This document shows positions 24,825-31,877 of a stretch of 39,352 nucleotides of DNA, one piece after another. Numbering within the stretch: the first letter of the stretch is position 1; every line of letters begins with the position of its first letter. Made by a program: the position numbers and the translations under genes. Origin of the DNA: Planctomycetota bacterium (GTDB lineage Bacteria; Planctomycetota; Planctomycetia; Pirellulales; Thermoguttaceae); the NCBI GenBank assembly GCA_025356915.1, contig JANXQG010000689.1:1-39352 (forward strand), read 5' to 3'. Below the pieces are notes generated by a model, which saw only the letters and a program-made list of their open reading frames with translations, had not been told where the DNA came from and searched no databases.

Positions 24825-25676
24825 TTATTTCCCACAATAGTCGATCGTACAGGCAATTTCGCTCTGCAAGTCGCAGCGGTGAACGATGCGGTCGACGAAG
24901 CCATGCTCCAGCAGAAACTCGCTCGTCTGAAAGCCTTTGGGCAGTTCGATGCGGATCGTGGCCTTGATGGTCCGCGGGCCAGCGAAGCCGATCAGAGCCT
25001 TAGGCTCGGCAAAAATCACGTCGCCCAGGGAGGCGAAGCTGGCTGCCACGCCACCCATCGTGGGGTTCGTGAGTACGGAGATAAACAATCCGCCAGCCGT
25101 GTCGAATCGCGCCAGAGCGGCTGAGACCTTGGCCATTTGCATCAGCGAGAGCATGCCTTCGTGCATGCGAGCACCACCGCCGGAACCGGATACGATGATC
25201 AGCGGCAGATGTTGCTGCGTGGCCCGCTCGATGCATCGTGTAAGCTTCTCACCAACCACGCTGCCCATGCTGCCCATAATGAAAGCCGAGTCGGTCACAC
25301 TGAAGGCCACGCGGCGGGCGCGGATCATACCCGTGCCACTCAGTGCGGCATCCTTCAGCCCGGTGCGCTTCTGTTCGTCTTTGAGCTTCTGGCTGTAGGG
25401 GGCTTTGTCGACGAATTCCAGCGGGTCGGTCGGCTCCAGGTCGGCATCCCACTCCTCGAAAGTACCTTCATCGAAGAGTTGCTGGATCCGCTTCCGTGCC
25501 GAGACATACCAGTGGTAATCGCACTCGGGGCAGACACCCAACCGCTTTTCAGCTTCTTTGCGAAAGATGGTTGCCTCGCAGCCGGGACAACGCATCCACA
25601 ATCCTTCAGGAACGCCCCGTTTGGGGCGATTCATGACGTTTTTCCAACTATTGGCATCGGGCAAATTGTGAGTCAT
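24825..25676 (-). CDS. accD: Acetyl-CoA carboxylase carboxyltransferase subunit beta
   Basis: 283 residues. The N-terminal zinc ribbon is complete: C30 and C33 (CPGC), C49 and C52 (CPEC). The carboxyltransferase core shows GSMGSVVGEKLTR, IIVSGSGGGARMHEGMLSLMQM (about 159-180), LTNPTMGGVAASFA and GFAGPRTIKATI. With AccA it transfers carboxyl from biotin to acetyl-CoA, making malonyl-CoA for fatty-acid synthesis. The start ATGA overlaps the stop of the upstream phosphatase-fold gene (25676-25673). This supports this start over the internal Met at residue 15 and predicts translational coupling. The kinase gene follows 14 bases downstream. Confidence 0.97.
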   Translation of the reverse strand: MTHNLPDANSWKNVMNRPKRGVPEGLWMRCPGCEATIFRKEAEKRLGVCPECDYHWYVSARKRIQQLFDEGTFEEWDADLEPTDPLEFVDKAPYSQKLKDEQKRTGLKDAALSGTGMIRARRVAFSVTDSAFIMGSMGSVVGEKLTRCIERATQQHLPLIIVSGSGGGARMHEGMLSLMQMAKVSAALARFDTAGGLFISVLTNPTMGGVAASFASLGDVIFAEPKALIGFAGPRTIKATIRIELPKGFQTSEFLLEHGFVDRIVHRCDLQSEIACTIDYCGK

Positions 25677-26263
25677 TTTATATAACTTAATACGGGAACT
25701 TGCGCCGGTTCCATGTCGAGTACTTCCCAGCTACCGTGGCCGGAAAGGGCCTTCCACAGGTCGCCCAGGTCGTCGTTCTTGAGGTGCCAGCGAACGACGC
25801 TGGCCAGCGGTTCGGGGACCACCAAACCGATCACCCCATCCTTATGACGACGCAGGAGTTTATTCATGGCCGTGCGGATTCGCTGCTCGGCCTGTTCGAT
25901 CATTTCGCCGTCGGGCGGACAGACGTTTTCCGGCTGCTCCTGCCATTGGCGATAAACCTTGGGCTGATTGTGGCGGAATTCGCTCACTTGCATGCCTTGC
26001 CACAGACCTAGGTTGAGGTTCTGCATGCGGTCGAGCTTCTTCAATCGCGCATTGATATCCTTCGACAAAATCTCCGCGCTCTGAATGGCCGACTCGCACG
26101 GCGAAGCATAGATCACTTCAATCCGCTTGTCGCGCAATTGATCGACGGCGCGAGCCACTTCCATCAAGCCCTGGCGGTTCAGCGGGATGTCCAAGGTGCC
26201 TTGAATCCGTTCTTCGCAATCGTAATCCGTCGCCCCCGGACGGATGAGCACAATGCGCAGCAT
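25673..26263 (-). CDS. Histidine-phosphatase (phosphoglycerate mutase-fold) pseudoenzyme
   Basis: 196 residues from ATG 26263, 8 bases after rpe. The overall pattern is that of the histidine phosphatase superfamily: LIRPGATDY...RIQGTLDIPLNRQG (6-32), YASPCESAIQSAEIL (52-66), LNLGLWQGM (83-91), PPDGEMIEQAEQRI (116-129) and VVPEPLASVVR (148-158). The catalytic residues are largely gone. The RHG histidine is P9, the second arginine is S58, the acidic residue before FG is N82, and the C-terminal SHG histidine is E151. R8 remains. It is therefore probably a non-catalytic binding or regulatory protein. Its stop overlaps the accD start (ATGA). The gene is intact and its codon use resembles its neighbours, so it is not a decayed pseudogene. 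Confidence 0.88.
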   Translation of the reverse strand: MLRIVLIRPGATDYDCEERIQGTLDIPLNRQGLMEVARAVDQLRDKRIEVIYASPCESAIQSAEILSKDINARLKKLDRMQNLNLGLWQGMQVSEFRHNQPKVYRQWQEQPENVCPPDGEMIEQAEQRIRTAMNKLLRRHKDGVIGLVVPEPLASVVRWHLKNDDLGDLWKALSGHGSWEVLDMEPAQVPVLSYIK

Positions 26264-26271
26264 ATTCAAAC

Positions 26272-26973
26272 CTAAATGTTTTTGTGAGTAAGTGCCAGGC
26301 TGCGGAATTCTTCCATCGCCTGGCGGTAATCGTGCCGTCCAAAGAGGGCCGAACCCGTGACAAACATGTCGGCGCCAGCTTCGGCACAAAGCCCGATCGT
26401 ATGGTCGTTGATGCCCCCATCGACCGAAAGCAGCAAATCGTTTCCGCCCACTGCGGCACGCAAATGCCGCAGGCGATCGAGGGCCTGTAAATCAAATTCC
26501 TGTCCGCCATACCCGGCCATCACGCTCATCACCAGCACGAGGTCGGCATCGCAAAGATAGCACTCGACGGCCTCGATCGGCGTGGGTGGATTGAACGAAA
26601 GTCCGGCGATTGCCCCGAGACGACGGATTTCCCTCAGCAGCGGTCGCGGATCGTCGACCGTTTCAATGTGGATCGTCAGCAAGTCGGCACCCGCCTTGCG
26701 GAACCGCTCCAGGTAGCGGCCCGGTTCGGAAATCATCAGGTGGACATCCAGCGGCAGGTGGGTCGAACGGCGGATGGCCTCGATCACGAGAAAACCGAAA
26801 CTGATATTGGGCACAAAATGCCCATCCATGATATCCAGATGCAATATCTGGGCACCAGCCTCTTCCAAGCGTCGAATTTCTTGCTCCAAGTGAGCAAAAT
26901 CGGCAGCTAGCAGCGACGGCACGATCACGGGGGCCGCCGACCTGAGCTTAGCGATGATTTCCTTTGCCGCCAT
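26272..26973 (-). CDS. rpe: Ribulose-phosphate 3-epimerase
   Basis: 233 residues from ATG 26973, preceded by AGGAAA; an upstream GTG at 27006 is less likely. TIM-barrel RPE motifs are all visible: VPSLLAADF (18-26), HLDIMDGHFVPN (45-56), DVHLM, VMSVMAGYGGQEF and SVDGGIN. The usual MSVNPGFGGQ loop reads MSVMAGYGGQ, a mild variation. The enzyme interconverts ribulose-5-phosphate and xylulose-5-phosphate in the pentose phosphate pathway. It heads a tight string with the phosphatase-fold protein (8 bases), accD (overlap) and a protein kinase (14 bases). Confidence 0.95.
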   Translation of the reverse strand: MAAKEIIAKLRSAAPVIVPSLLAADFAHLEQEIRRLEEAGAQILHLDIMDGHFVPNISFGFLVIEAIRRSTHLPLDVHLMISEPGRYLERFRKAGADLLTIHIETVDDPRPLLREIRRLGAIAGLSFNPPTPIEAVECYLCDADLVLVMSVMAGYGGQEFDLQALDRLRHLRAAVGGNDLLLSVDGGINDHTIGLCAEAGADMFVTGSALFGRHDYRQAMEEFRSLALTHKNI

Positions 26974-27143
26974 GTAACGGTTTCCTGCATTCTCAAAACA
27001 ACGCACGCACGATCAATTTTACCAAGCCGGACGGCGTGCGTCTGCGCGTTCTTGAAAAGCATGCGTAACAAATTGCAGTATATATACTTACAACACAATG
27101 CCGAATCCTGGCTCGTCCGGTTCTGAGTGCGGAATGTGAATAA

Positions 27144-27878
27144 TTACTGCCGATCGAGTTCCTCGCTCTGGGGTAAATCGGCCAGGGTCTGTAGGCCAAA
27201 GAGTTGCAAAAAACGGTCGGTGGTAAAATACTGCACCATTTGCCGTTTGCCGGGCAACCGCTCAATCCGCAGCAAACCACGATGGACCAGTTGCGAAAGC
27301 ACCGGGCCGCTTGGTTTTCCGCGGACCGCGCCGATCTGCTCGGCGGAGAGCGGCTGCTGATAGGCCACGACGGCCAGCACGTCGATCGCCGCCTGCGAAA
27401 GCCGAGCCTCGCGGATGCGGCTGTAGAACAGTTCACGTAGCGGATGAAACGGCTTGCGCAAGGTGATGCGGTAGCCGTCGGAATTTTCAGCTACGAAGTA
27501 AGGGCAGCCGTTTTGCGTGTAACGCCGATTTAGTTCTTCGATCAACCCTCCGATCTCACATGGTTCGACGCCGCGCATCAATTCGGCGGCACGGCCGGCG
27601 GTCAACGGACGGCTATCGCGATCACCGACGAAGAGCATGGCCTCCAGGATCCCCAGCAGCGTAAGTGGGCCGGGGTCGTCGCCTATCGACTTATCGACCC
27701 CTACGGCCGGTTCGTGCAGCGACATCGGCTGTAGTTCGTCAGCCTCCGTGGTGGTTTTGCCCACCGGCGGCTGCAACTCTTCCCGAGCACGGCCATGGGG
27801 CGGCACACCCATCACTTGGGCGAACGCCTGAGCAAGCTCGTCCAGCGAAATGGGATCCTGGTCGGGTATATCTGTCAT
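27144..27878 (-). CDS. scpB: Segregation and condensation protein B
   Basis: 244 residues. The two winged-helix domains of ScpB occupy about 75-235: LLGILEAMLFVGDRDSRPLT (about 74-93), GYRITLRKPFHPLRELF, SQAAIDVLAVVAYQQPLSAEQIGAVRGKPSG (about 160-190), LRIERLPGKRQMVQYFTTDRFLQLFGL and LADLPQ. This is the classical ScpB signature; the protein bridges SMC and ScpA in chromosome condensation. The first 70 residues are an acidic, Pro-rich extension not found in short ScpB proteins. scpA is not adjacent. A perfect 16-bp hairpin lies just upstream (27900-27948). Confidence 0.94.
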   Translation of the reverse strand: MTDIPDQDPISLDELAQAFAQVMGVPPHGRAREELQPPVGKTTTEADELQPMSLHEPAVGVDKSIGDDPGPLTLLGILEAMLFVGDRDSRPLTAGRAAELMRGVEPCEIGGLIEELNRRYTQNGCPYFVAENSDGYRITLRKPFHPLRELFYSRIREARLSQAAIDVLAVVAYQQPLSAEQIGAVRGKPSGPVLSQLVHRGLLRIERLPGKRQMVQYFTTDRFLQLFGLQTLADLPQSEELDRQ

Positions 27879-27899
27879 GGGATTAAATGACGAAGCTCA

Positions 27900-27948
27900 A
27901 ATGACGAATGACGAAAGGGTTTGCTCTGCTTCTTCGTCATTCGTCATT
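27900..27948. repeat. Hairpin built from AATGACGA units
   Basis: AATGACGAATGACGAA at 27900-27915 is an exact reverse complement of TTCGTCATTCGTCATT at 27933-27948, with a 17-base loop. One more CGTCATT unit follows on the right. It lies between the scpB start and the 3' end of the isomerase gene, both on the minus strand, and could act as an intergenic RNA stem. Confidence 0.8.
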
Positions 27949-27958
27949 CGTCATTCTC

Positions 27959-28810
27959 TTATTTCCACCTCTTCGCTACTTCCTGCTTCATGAACTTCAG
28001 CCCATCGGTGGCCAATTGCCGCTCGCTTTCGTACATCCGCCGCCAGATCTTGGTGGCGGCTGCGATCTTGTCCAGTGCGAGACCAAATGCCTCGATAACC
28101 ATCAGGTTGTTGTAGCCGATCTCATGCAGCGTGTCGAAGTTTTCCGCCCAGCGAATGTTGCCGGTCCCAGGCGTGCTGCGGTCGTTCTCGGAAATGTGGA
28201 CGTGGGAGATACAGTCTTTTAATGCACGGATGGCTGCGGGAGTATTCTTTTCTTCGATGTGCGAATGGAACGTGTCGTACATCATCTTGCAACGCGGATG
28301 CCCCACGTCGCGACAGAATCTCGCCCCGTCGGCTGCGGTATTCAACAGATAGCACTCGAAGCGGTTGAGGTACTCGAGACCCAAAGTGATGTTGACCTTC
28401 TCGGCGTGCTCGGCAACTTGCCGCATGCCATCGGTACCCCATCGCCATTCGTCGGCAGTCGGCCCCGCGCCAGAAAAATGGCCCAAGGCCGAATGGTACG
28501 GCCCGGCCAGTACCTCGCACCCGGCAGCCGCTGCACAGTCTAGCGCCGCCTTATTGCCGTCGATGCCCTTGCATCGCTCGGCCGCGTCAGGGCTGATCGG
28601 ATTGTTGCCCGGTAGACGGATGGTCACGCCAGTCCGTGCGAGGCCAAGATCATTCAGTCGCTTGCCCCACAGAGCATACTTCGCGACGTCGTATTCAAAG
28701 ATCGGAATCTCCACGACGTCGTAGCCAATCTTCTTGATCTCCTCCAGCACGGGTAGGATCGAGTCTTCCAGCGTATCGCACCACAGCAGCAAATTGAGTC
28801 CAAATCGCAC
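27959..28810 (-). CDS. Sugar isomerase/epimerase (AP-endonuclease-2 TIM barrel; tagatose/psicose 3-epimerase-like)
   Basis: 283 residues from GTG 28810, which has AGGAGA 8 bases upstream; an earlier in-frame start would skip this site. The N-terminus RFGLNLLLWCDTLED and GYDVVEIPIFEYD are typical. GLEYLNRFECYLLNT (about 145-160) and YDTFHSHIEEKN (about 178-190) carry the metal-binding Glu, Asp and His. HVHISENDRSTPGTGNI is the D-tagatose 3-epimerase-family block. The second catalytic Glu is in MVIEAFG. The substrate is unknown; many planctomycete copies work with Gfo/Idh/MocA oxidoreductases in sugar catabolism. It is followed at 3' by the scpB leader hairpin. Confidence 0.9.
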   Translation of the reverse strand: MRFGLNLLLWCDTLEDSILPVLEEIKKIGYDVVEIPIFEYDVAKYALWGKRLNDLGLARTGVTIRLPGNNPISPDAAERCKGIDGNKAALDCAAAAGCEVLAGPYHSALGHFSGAGPTADEWRWGTDGMRQVAEHAEKVNITLGLEYLNRFECYLLNTAADGARFCRDVGHPRCKMMYDTFHSHIEEKNTPAAIRALKDCISHVHISENDRSTPGTGNIRWAENFDTLHEIGYNNLMVIEAFGLALDKIAAATKIWRRMYESERQLATDGLKFMKQEVAKRWK

Positions 28811-28848
28811 GGTACATCTCCTAAGTAGTAAAGGGTCAACGACAAATG

Positions 28849-28885
28849 TAGGTGTAAAGTGGGTTGAGCGCACTGAGTCCCACCA
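28849..28885. repeat. Degenerate GTGGGACGAGCG-family repeat
   Basis: TGTAGGTGTAAAGTGGGTTGAGCGCACTGAGTCCCACC resembles the arm of the 7518-7590 palindrome (GTGGGACGAGCGCAGCGA followed by CCCACC). GGGTTGAGCGC...GAGTCCC does not pair well, so this copy is decayed. It lies in the gap between the isomerase and a small membrane protein gene. Confidence 0.5.
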
Positions 28886-28906
28886 TGTATTCTGTGTAAA
28901 AAAGTT

Positions 28907-29149
28907 CTATTGATCCGATTTTTGATCCTCGGAACTTGAAAAGATTCCAAGAACAAAGAAGTAAATGCCGGCAGGCAAGGCCAGGGCGCACACAATTCCG
29001 TCGAAAATTGCTTCCGGCACGACCTTTTCACGATGCGGCAGAAAGGTCAGCACATCGGGTGGAAGGAATTGTGCTAGGAGTATCGCGCCGGCGGCGAGGC
29101 CCAGGGCCAGAAGGCCGGCACCGATGCCAAATTTATCGTCAGTTGACAT
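28907..29149 (-). CDS. Small two-helix membrane protein, unknown
   Basis: 80 residues. Hydrophobic helices at about 8-28 (IGAGLLALGLAAGAILLAQFL) and 50-70 (IVCALALPAGIYFFVLGIF) are joined by a polar loop with PHREKVVPEAIFD. The C-terminus is charged (SSSEDQKSDQ). A weak AAGG precedes the ATG. No family is recognised. Members of similar length are common in planctomycetes, but that is from memory. It may share a transcript with the isomerase 96 bases downstream. Confidence 0.6.
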   Translation of the reverse strand: MSTDDKFGIGAGLLALGLAAGAILLAQFLPPDVLTFLPHREKVVPEAIFDGIVCALALPAGIYFFVLGIFSSSEDQKSDQ

Positions 29150-29165
29150 AGTTTTGCCTTGTAAT

Positions 29166-29200
29166 TGTAGGGTAGGACGAGCGCAGCGAGCCCCACCATT
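29166..29200. repeat. GTGGGACGAGCG-family repeat, single arm
   Basis: TGTAGGGTAGGACGAGCGCAGCGAGCCCCACC is one arm of the family seen as a full palindrome at 7518-7590 (GGACGAGCGCAGCGA is shared exactly). Upstream of the small membrane protein gene. Confidence 0.7.
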
Positions 29201-29218
29201 TTTCCAGCAACCTTCATA

Positions 29219-29350
29219 GTACGACTATACTGCTCACGGTTGAGACTGACACTAACCCGAAGCGCGAGCGAGGTTGCTAAGTCGTTGCCTCGCTTGCGCT
29301 TCGGGCTGGTATGGATTGGGACAATCTCAACCGCGGACAGTATACTTTAC
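29219..29350. repeat. Long two-tier palindromic element overlapping a gene's 3' end
   Basis: Inner arms CCCGAAGCGCGAGCGAGG (29256-29273) and CCTCGCTTGCGCTTCGGG (29288-29305) pair with one mismatch. Outer arms about 29219-29245 and 29325-29350 share GGTTGAGA/TCTCAACC and AGTATACT-like sequence. The stop codon of the adjacent minus-strand gene (29329-29327) is part of the right outer arm, and the last ~8 residues of that protein are coded by the element. Confidence 0.8.
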
Positions 29351-29998
29351 TGGAATTCCTTCCAACAACTCATGCTGGCGGCGGCGGACCAACTGCCGGG
29401 CGGCAGGTAATAATTCCTGTACCCCCTCTGGCAGAGAGGCAAAGCCGACGCGCCGCATGACTTGATTCATCCTAAGTAACAGTTTGTCATCTCGGCCGTA
29501 ATCCCACAAGATACGCTCCCGACAAAAAAGGAAAATCATGGGAGCTAGGCGGTCGGTGTTGCGGACGGCGATGCGGTTGACCGTCTCCTGGACCACCCCT
29601 GGATCGACCGATTCCAGGGCATGGTAATAGGTCTCCAACCCCCCAGGGTTATCTTCCGCCAGGGTCCAGTCCAGCAACACCTCGACTAGTACATGGCAGA
29701 GAAAACTGGGGCGGAAACCGCTGTCCGCCGGAAGCATGGGACGGACCGCTGCGGAAAGTTCCAGTGTAGTCTCGGCGAAAGCCCGGGTCTTGTGAAACAG
29801 CGAATCGTCGCGGAAATGTTGCAACAGCCCCCGAGCGACTGCCGAAATTTCGTAATTGGGGTGGGCAGCCAGCGGTTCCACGTTTTTTACCCTCACCCGT
29901 ACACCGCGATCGACGACCGCGAGCCAATCGGGCACGGCCGTCCCAGCCACAACGTAGGGATCGGCGAGGAACGGCAGGGCGTGGGAAAAGTAGTTCAT
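29327..29998 (-). CDS. Conserved-looking protein, possibly AcpH/HD-like
   Basis: 223 residues from ATG 29998 (MNYFSHALPFLADPY); the frame is open further but without a better start, and no clear ribosome binding site is seen. HFRDDSLFHKTRAF (about 81-94) and SFLCHVLVEVLLDWTLAE (about 117-134) contain spaced His and Asp residues reminiscent of acyl-carrier-protein phosphodiesterase (AcpH) and other HD-like helical hydrolases. The order NYFSHALPFL...AGTAVPDWL also fits AcpH loosely. This is an inference from pattern only. The final residues PVKYTVRG and the TGA stop come from an overlapping palindromic repeat, so the original C-terminus may be altered. Confidence 0.75.
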   Translation of the reverse strand: MNYFSHALPFLADPYVVAGTAVPDWLAVVDRGVRVRVKNVEPLAAHPNYEISAVARGLLQHFRDDSLFHKTRAFAETTLELSAAVRPMLPADSGFRPSFLCHVLVEVLLDWTLAEDNPGGLETYYHALESVDPGVVQETVNRIAVRNTDRLAPMIFLFCRERILWDYGRDDKLLLRMNQVMRRVGFASLPEGVQELLPAARQLVRRRQHELLEGIPVKYTVRG

Positions 29999-30196
29999 GC
30001 GATGAGTGATGGGAAATTGATTTCCATGCACACCGCCGATTTTACCACAGGACACTAGTCAATCAAGGGGTAGAAGAGAAGGTAGGAGAGAAGGACCCGT
30101 GCATGGACCAGGAACCAGGAGAAGGCGTTGCGGGATCTCAAAAACTTTCATAAACTTACCATGGTATATTCTGGACAGTGGTAAGGAGAAGAGTCC

Positions 30197-31147
30197 GTGA
30201 GCGACTACGACAGTCCTTGGAAAGAGGCTTTGGACGTCTTCTTCGAGGCGTTTCTGGAGTTATTCATACCCGAAGCCCACGCCGACATCGATTGGAGCCG
30301 GCAGTGCGAGTCCCTTGATAAAGAGCTTCAGCAGATCACGCCCGACGCCGAATCTGGGCGACGGTACGTCGACAAACTCGTCAAAGTCTGGCTGAAGAGT
30401 GGTGAAGAGCAGTGGGTGCTGGTCCATATCGAGGTGCAAGCTTCGGAGGACACAAAATTTGCTTGGCGGATGTATATCTACAACTGCCGGTTGTTCGACA
30501 AGTATAATAGAGAGGTGGCCAGTTTTGCCGTTCTGGGCGACGACAACCCTCATTGGCGACCGGACCGCTTTGGCTACCGCCGCTGGGGCGTAAAGGCCGA
30601 GCTCCAATTCCCAGTCGTGAAGCTTCTGGATTACGTGGCTAGGCGGCAGGAACTGGAGCAAAGCACGAATCCTTTTGCCACCGTGATTTTGGCCCACTTA
30701 GACACGTTGGAAACCCGCAAAGACCAGGGCGAGCGGAAGGACCGAAAGTTCCGATTGATTAAGGGATTGGTCGATCGGGGTTGGAGCGAAAAACAGATTT
30801 CGCAGTTGTTTCGCCTGATCGATTGGATGATGGATCTTCCGAAACCTTTGGAAAAAGCATTTTGGGATCAAGTCAAGCAGTTTAAGGAGGAAAAGCAGAT
30901 GCCTTTTATCACCACACCCGAACGCTATGGACGGGAAGAAGGACTCAGCCAAGGACTCAGCCAAGGACTCAGCCAGGGACTGATCCGGGGTATCGAGATT
31001 GTTTTGAAGGTCAAGTTCGGCGAAGCGGGGCTTCGTTTGTTGCCTGAGATCCGGAAAATCGAGGACAAGGACCAATTGGAAGCAATCTTGGACGCTATCG
31101 AATCGGGGGCTAACCTGGAAGATCTGAGCCAAACTTGGGCTGTTTGA
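30197..31147 (+). CDS. Rpn-like PD-(D/E)XK nuclease / transposase-family protein
   Basis: 316 residues from GTG 30197, with AAGGAG at 30183-30188. The PD-(D/E)XK pattern is visible as D59 (YVDKLVKVW) and H-I-E-V-Q at 77-81, after the family-typical opening with FEAFLELFIPEAHADIDWS. YIYNCRLFDKYNREVASFAVLGDD (about 93-116) is also typical of Rpn/PDDEXK_2 proteins. A C-terminal region holds GLSQ repeated three times (about 249-260) encoded by 12-base tandem units. These proteins have recombination-promoting nuclease activity in E. coli RpnA. No terminal inverted repeats were seen around it. It appears intact. Confidence 0.85.
   Translation: MSDYDSPWKEALDVFFEAFLELFIPEAHADIDWSRQCESLDKELQQITPDAESGRRYVDKLVKVWLKSGEEQWVLVHIEVQASEDTKFAWRMYIYNCRLFDKYNREVASFAVLGDDNPHWRPDRFGYRRWGVKAELQFPVVKLLDYVARRQELEQSTNPFATVILAHLDTLETRKDQGERKDRKFRLIKGLVDRGWSEKQISQLFRLIDWMMDLPKPLEKAFWDQVKQFKEEKQMPFITTPERYGREEGLSQGLSQGLSQGLIRGIEIVLKVKFGEAGLRLLPEIRKIEDKDQLEAILDAIESGANLEDLSQTWAV
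30941..30988 (+). repeat. 12-base in-frame tandem repeat
   Basis: GGACTCAGCCAA occurs twice, followed by GGACTCAGCCAG and a diverged GGACTGATCCGG, encoding Gly-Leu-Ser-Gln repeats in the Rpn-like protein. Copy number could change by slippage without breaking the frame. Confidence 0.9.
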
Positions 31148-31302
31148 GGTGAAAGAATTAGCCACAGAGGACACAGAGACCCCAGAGAGAACTGGCATCC
31201 CATTATCCCCCCATCCGCGTACATCTGCGTTATCCGCGGTCAATATCCCCCCGCCCGTTCTTCTATGGTTCGATGGTTCCCGATGGTTCCGGGACCGGTT
31301 CC

Positions 31303-31690
31303 GGGACACGAACCGATTATGGGTGTTTGAGTAACTTCGACGGACGACCTGCCTTCTGTGGGCGCAGGATACGACCTACGACTCGTTCCAGCCGATCCAC
31401 AAACGTCGCATTTCCCAACGGACAGCCGGTGCGAACGTGTTCTCGAAATTCCCGCAACTCTTCTTCCCGAATCGCACTGTCCAACAGTCCTCGCCAATTG
31501 GCCACCCTTGCCAGCATGGGAGCCGCACGTACCAATTGGTCGTCGCGGCCCGACAGGTGCGCTCTTGCACTGCTCCACGGCCAATCGGCGGGCACCAAAC
31601 CTGCGCACCGGCACAACTAGCCTTGCTAACCTTGGCATTTTGGGAATCTATCGAATCTTCCCCAAAGTGTCAATTATCGGTTCGTGTCCC
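31303..31690. mobile_element. RAYT remnant bounded by 15-bp inverted repeats
   Basis: GGGACACGAACCGAT at 31303-31317 is the exact reverse complement of ATCGGTTCGTGTCCC at 31676-31690. Between them lies only the C-terminal part of a REP-associated tyrosine transposase. The arrangement suggests a decayed transposase unit with its terminal palindromes. The element size is 388 bases, too short for a complete transposase gene. Confidence 0.7.
31317..31616 (-). pseudogene. REP-associated tyrosine transposase (Y1, IS200-like), C-terminal fragment
   Basis: About 99 codons remain. AGLVPADWPWSSARAHLSGRDD at the start matches the end of the Y1 transposase domain in RAYT proteins. RTGCPLGNATFVDRLERVVGRILRPQKAGRP matches their C-terminal tail (usually GRPLG...FV..LE...GR.L...K.GRP). 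The HUH motif and catalytic Tyr, which lie in the missing N-terminal half of a normal ~220-residue protein, are not found upstream in any frame. The frame opens only with a TTG and no ribosome binding site. It cannot be active. The stop codon overlaps the left inverted repeat. Confidence 0.85.
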
Positions 31691-31768
31691 ACGAACCCCC
31701 CGCTGGCATCCCTTCGGGATGGTGAAAAACGTGTTCGGCGTGGGTCTCCTAACCCCGCCGAAACGTCG

Positions 31769-31805
31769 GACCGAAAGTCTCCAAGTGAAAGGGAGACCTT
31801 CGGTC
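31769..31805. repeat. Palindromic repeat (GACCGAAAGTCTCC type)
   Basis: GACCGAAAGTCTCC (31769-31782) and GGAGACCTTCGGTC (31792-31805) pair with one mismatch over a 9-base loop. Surrounding bases (GGGTCTCCTAACCCCGCCGAA upstream, GGAGACCGGCC downstream) look like further degenerate arms of the same element. It lies 72 bases beyond the 3' end of the dihydroorotate-dehydrogenase-like gene. Confidence 0.7.
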
Positions 31806-31877
31806 GGCGGCGTGGCTCGGTCGGAGACCGGCCACAACAACCCGAACGCCCCAGTGGGCGTTCCTCTCGGCCGTAGC

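Larger units (their letters stand above)
31148..31877. other. Decayed mobile-element region
   Basis: Between the Rpn-like gene and the dihydroorotate-dehydrogenase-like gene, the only coding trace is the truncated RAYT gene listed separately. Short repeats such as CACAGAGGACACAGAGA (31161-31177) and repeated GATGGTTCC units (31272-31290) precede it. A palindromic element follows at 31769-31805. Confidence 0.6.

Noticed and set aside
25673..26263. Calling this gene an active phosphoglycerate mutase
   Set aside because: Both catalytic histidines and one arginine are replaced, so the fold assignment is kept but the activity is not.
27887..27955. Rho-independent terminator for the genes flanking 27900
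   Set aside because: The stem is perfect but no T-tract follows on the transcribed strand; recorded as a repeat hairpin instead.
30941..30988. Possible CRISPR-like repeat array
   Set aside because: The units are directly adjacent 12-mers without spacers and lie in frame inside a coding region.
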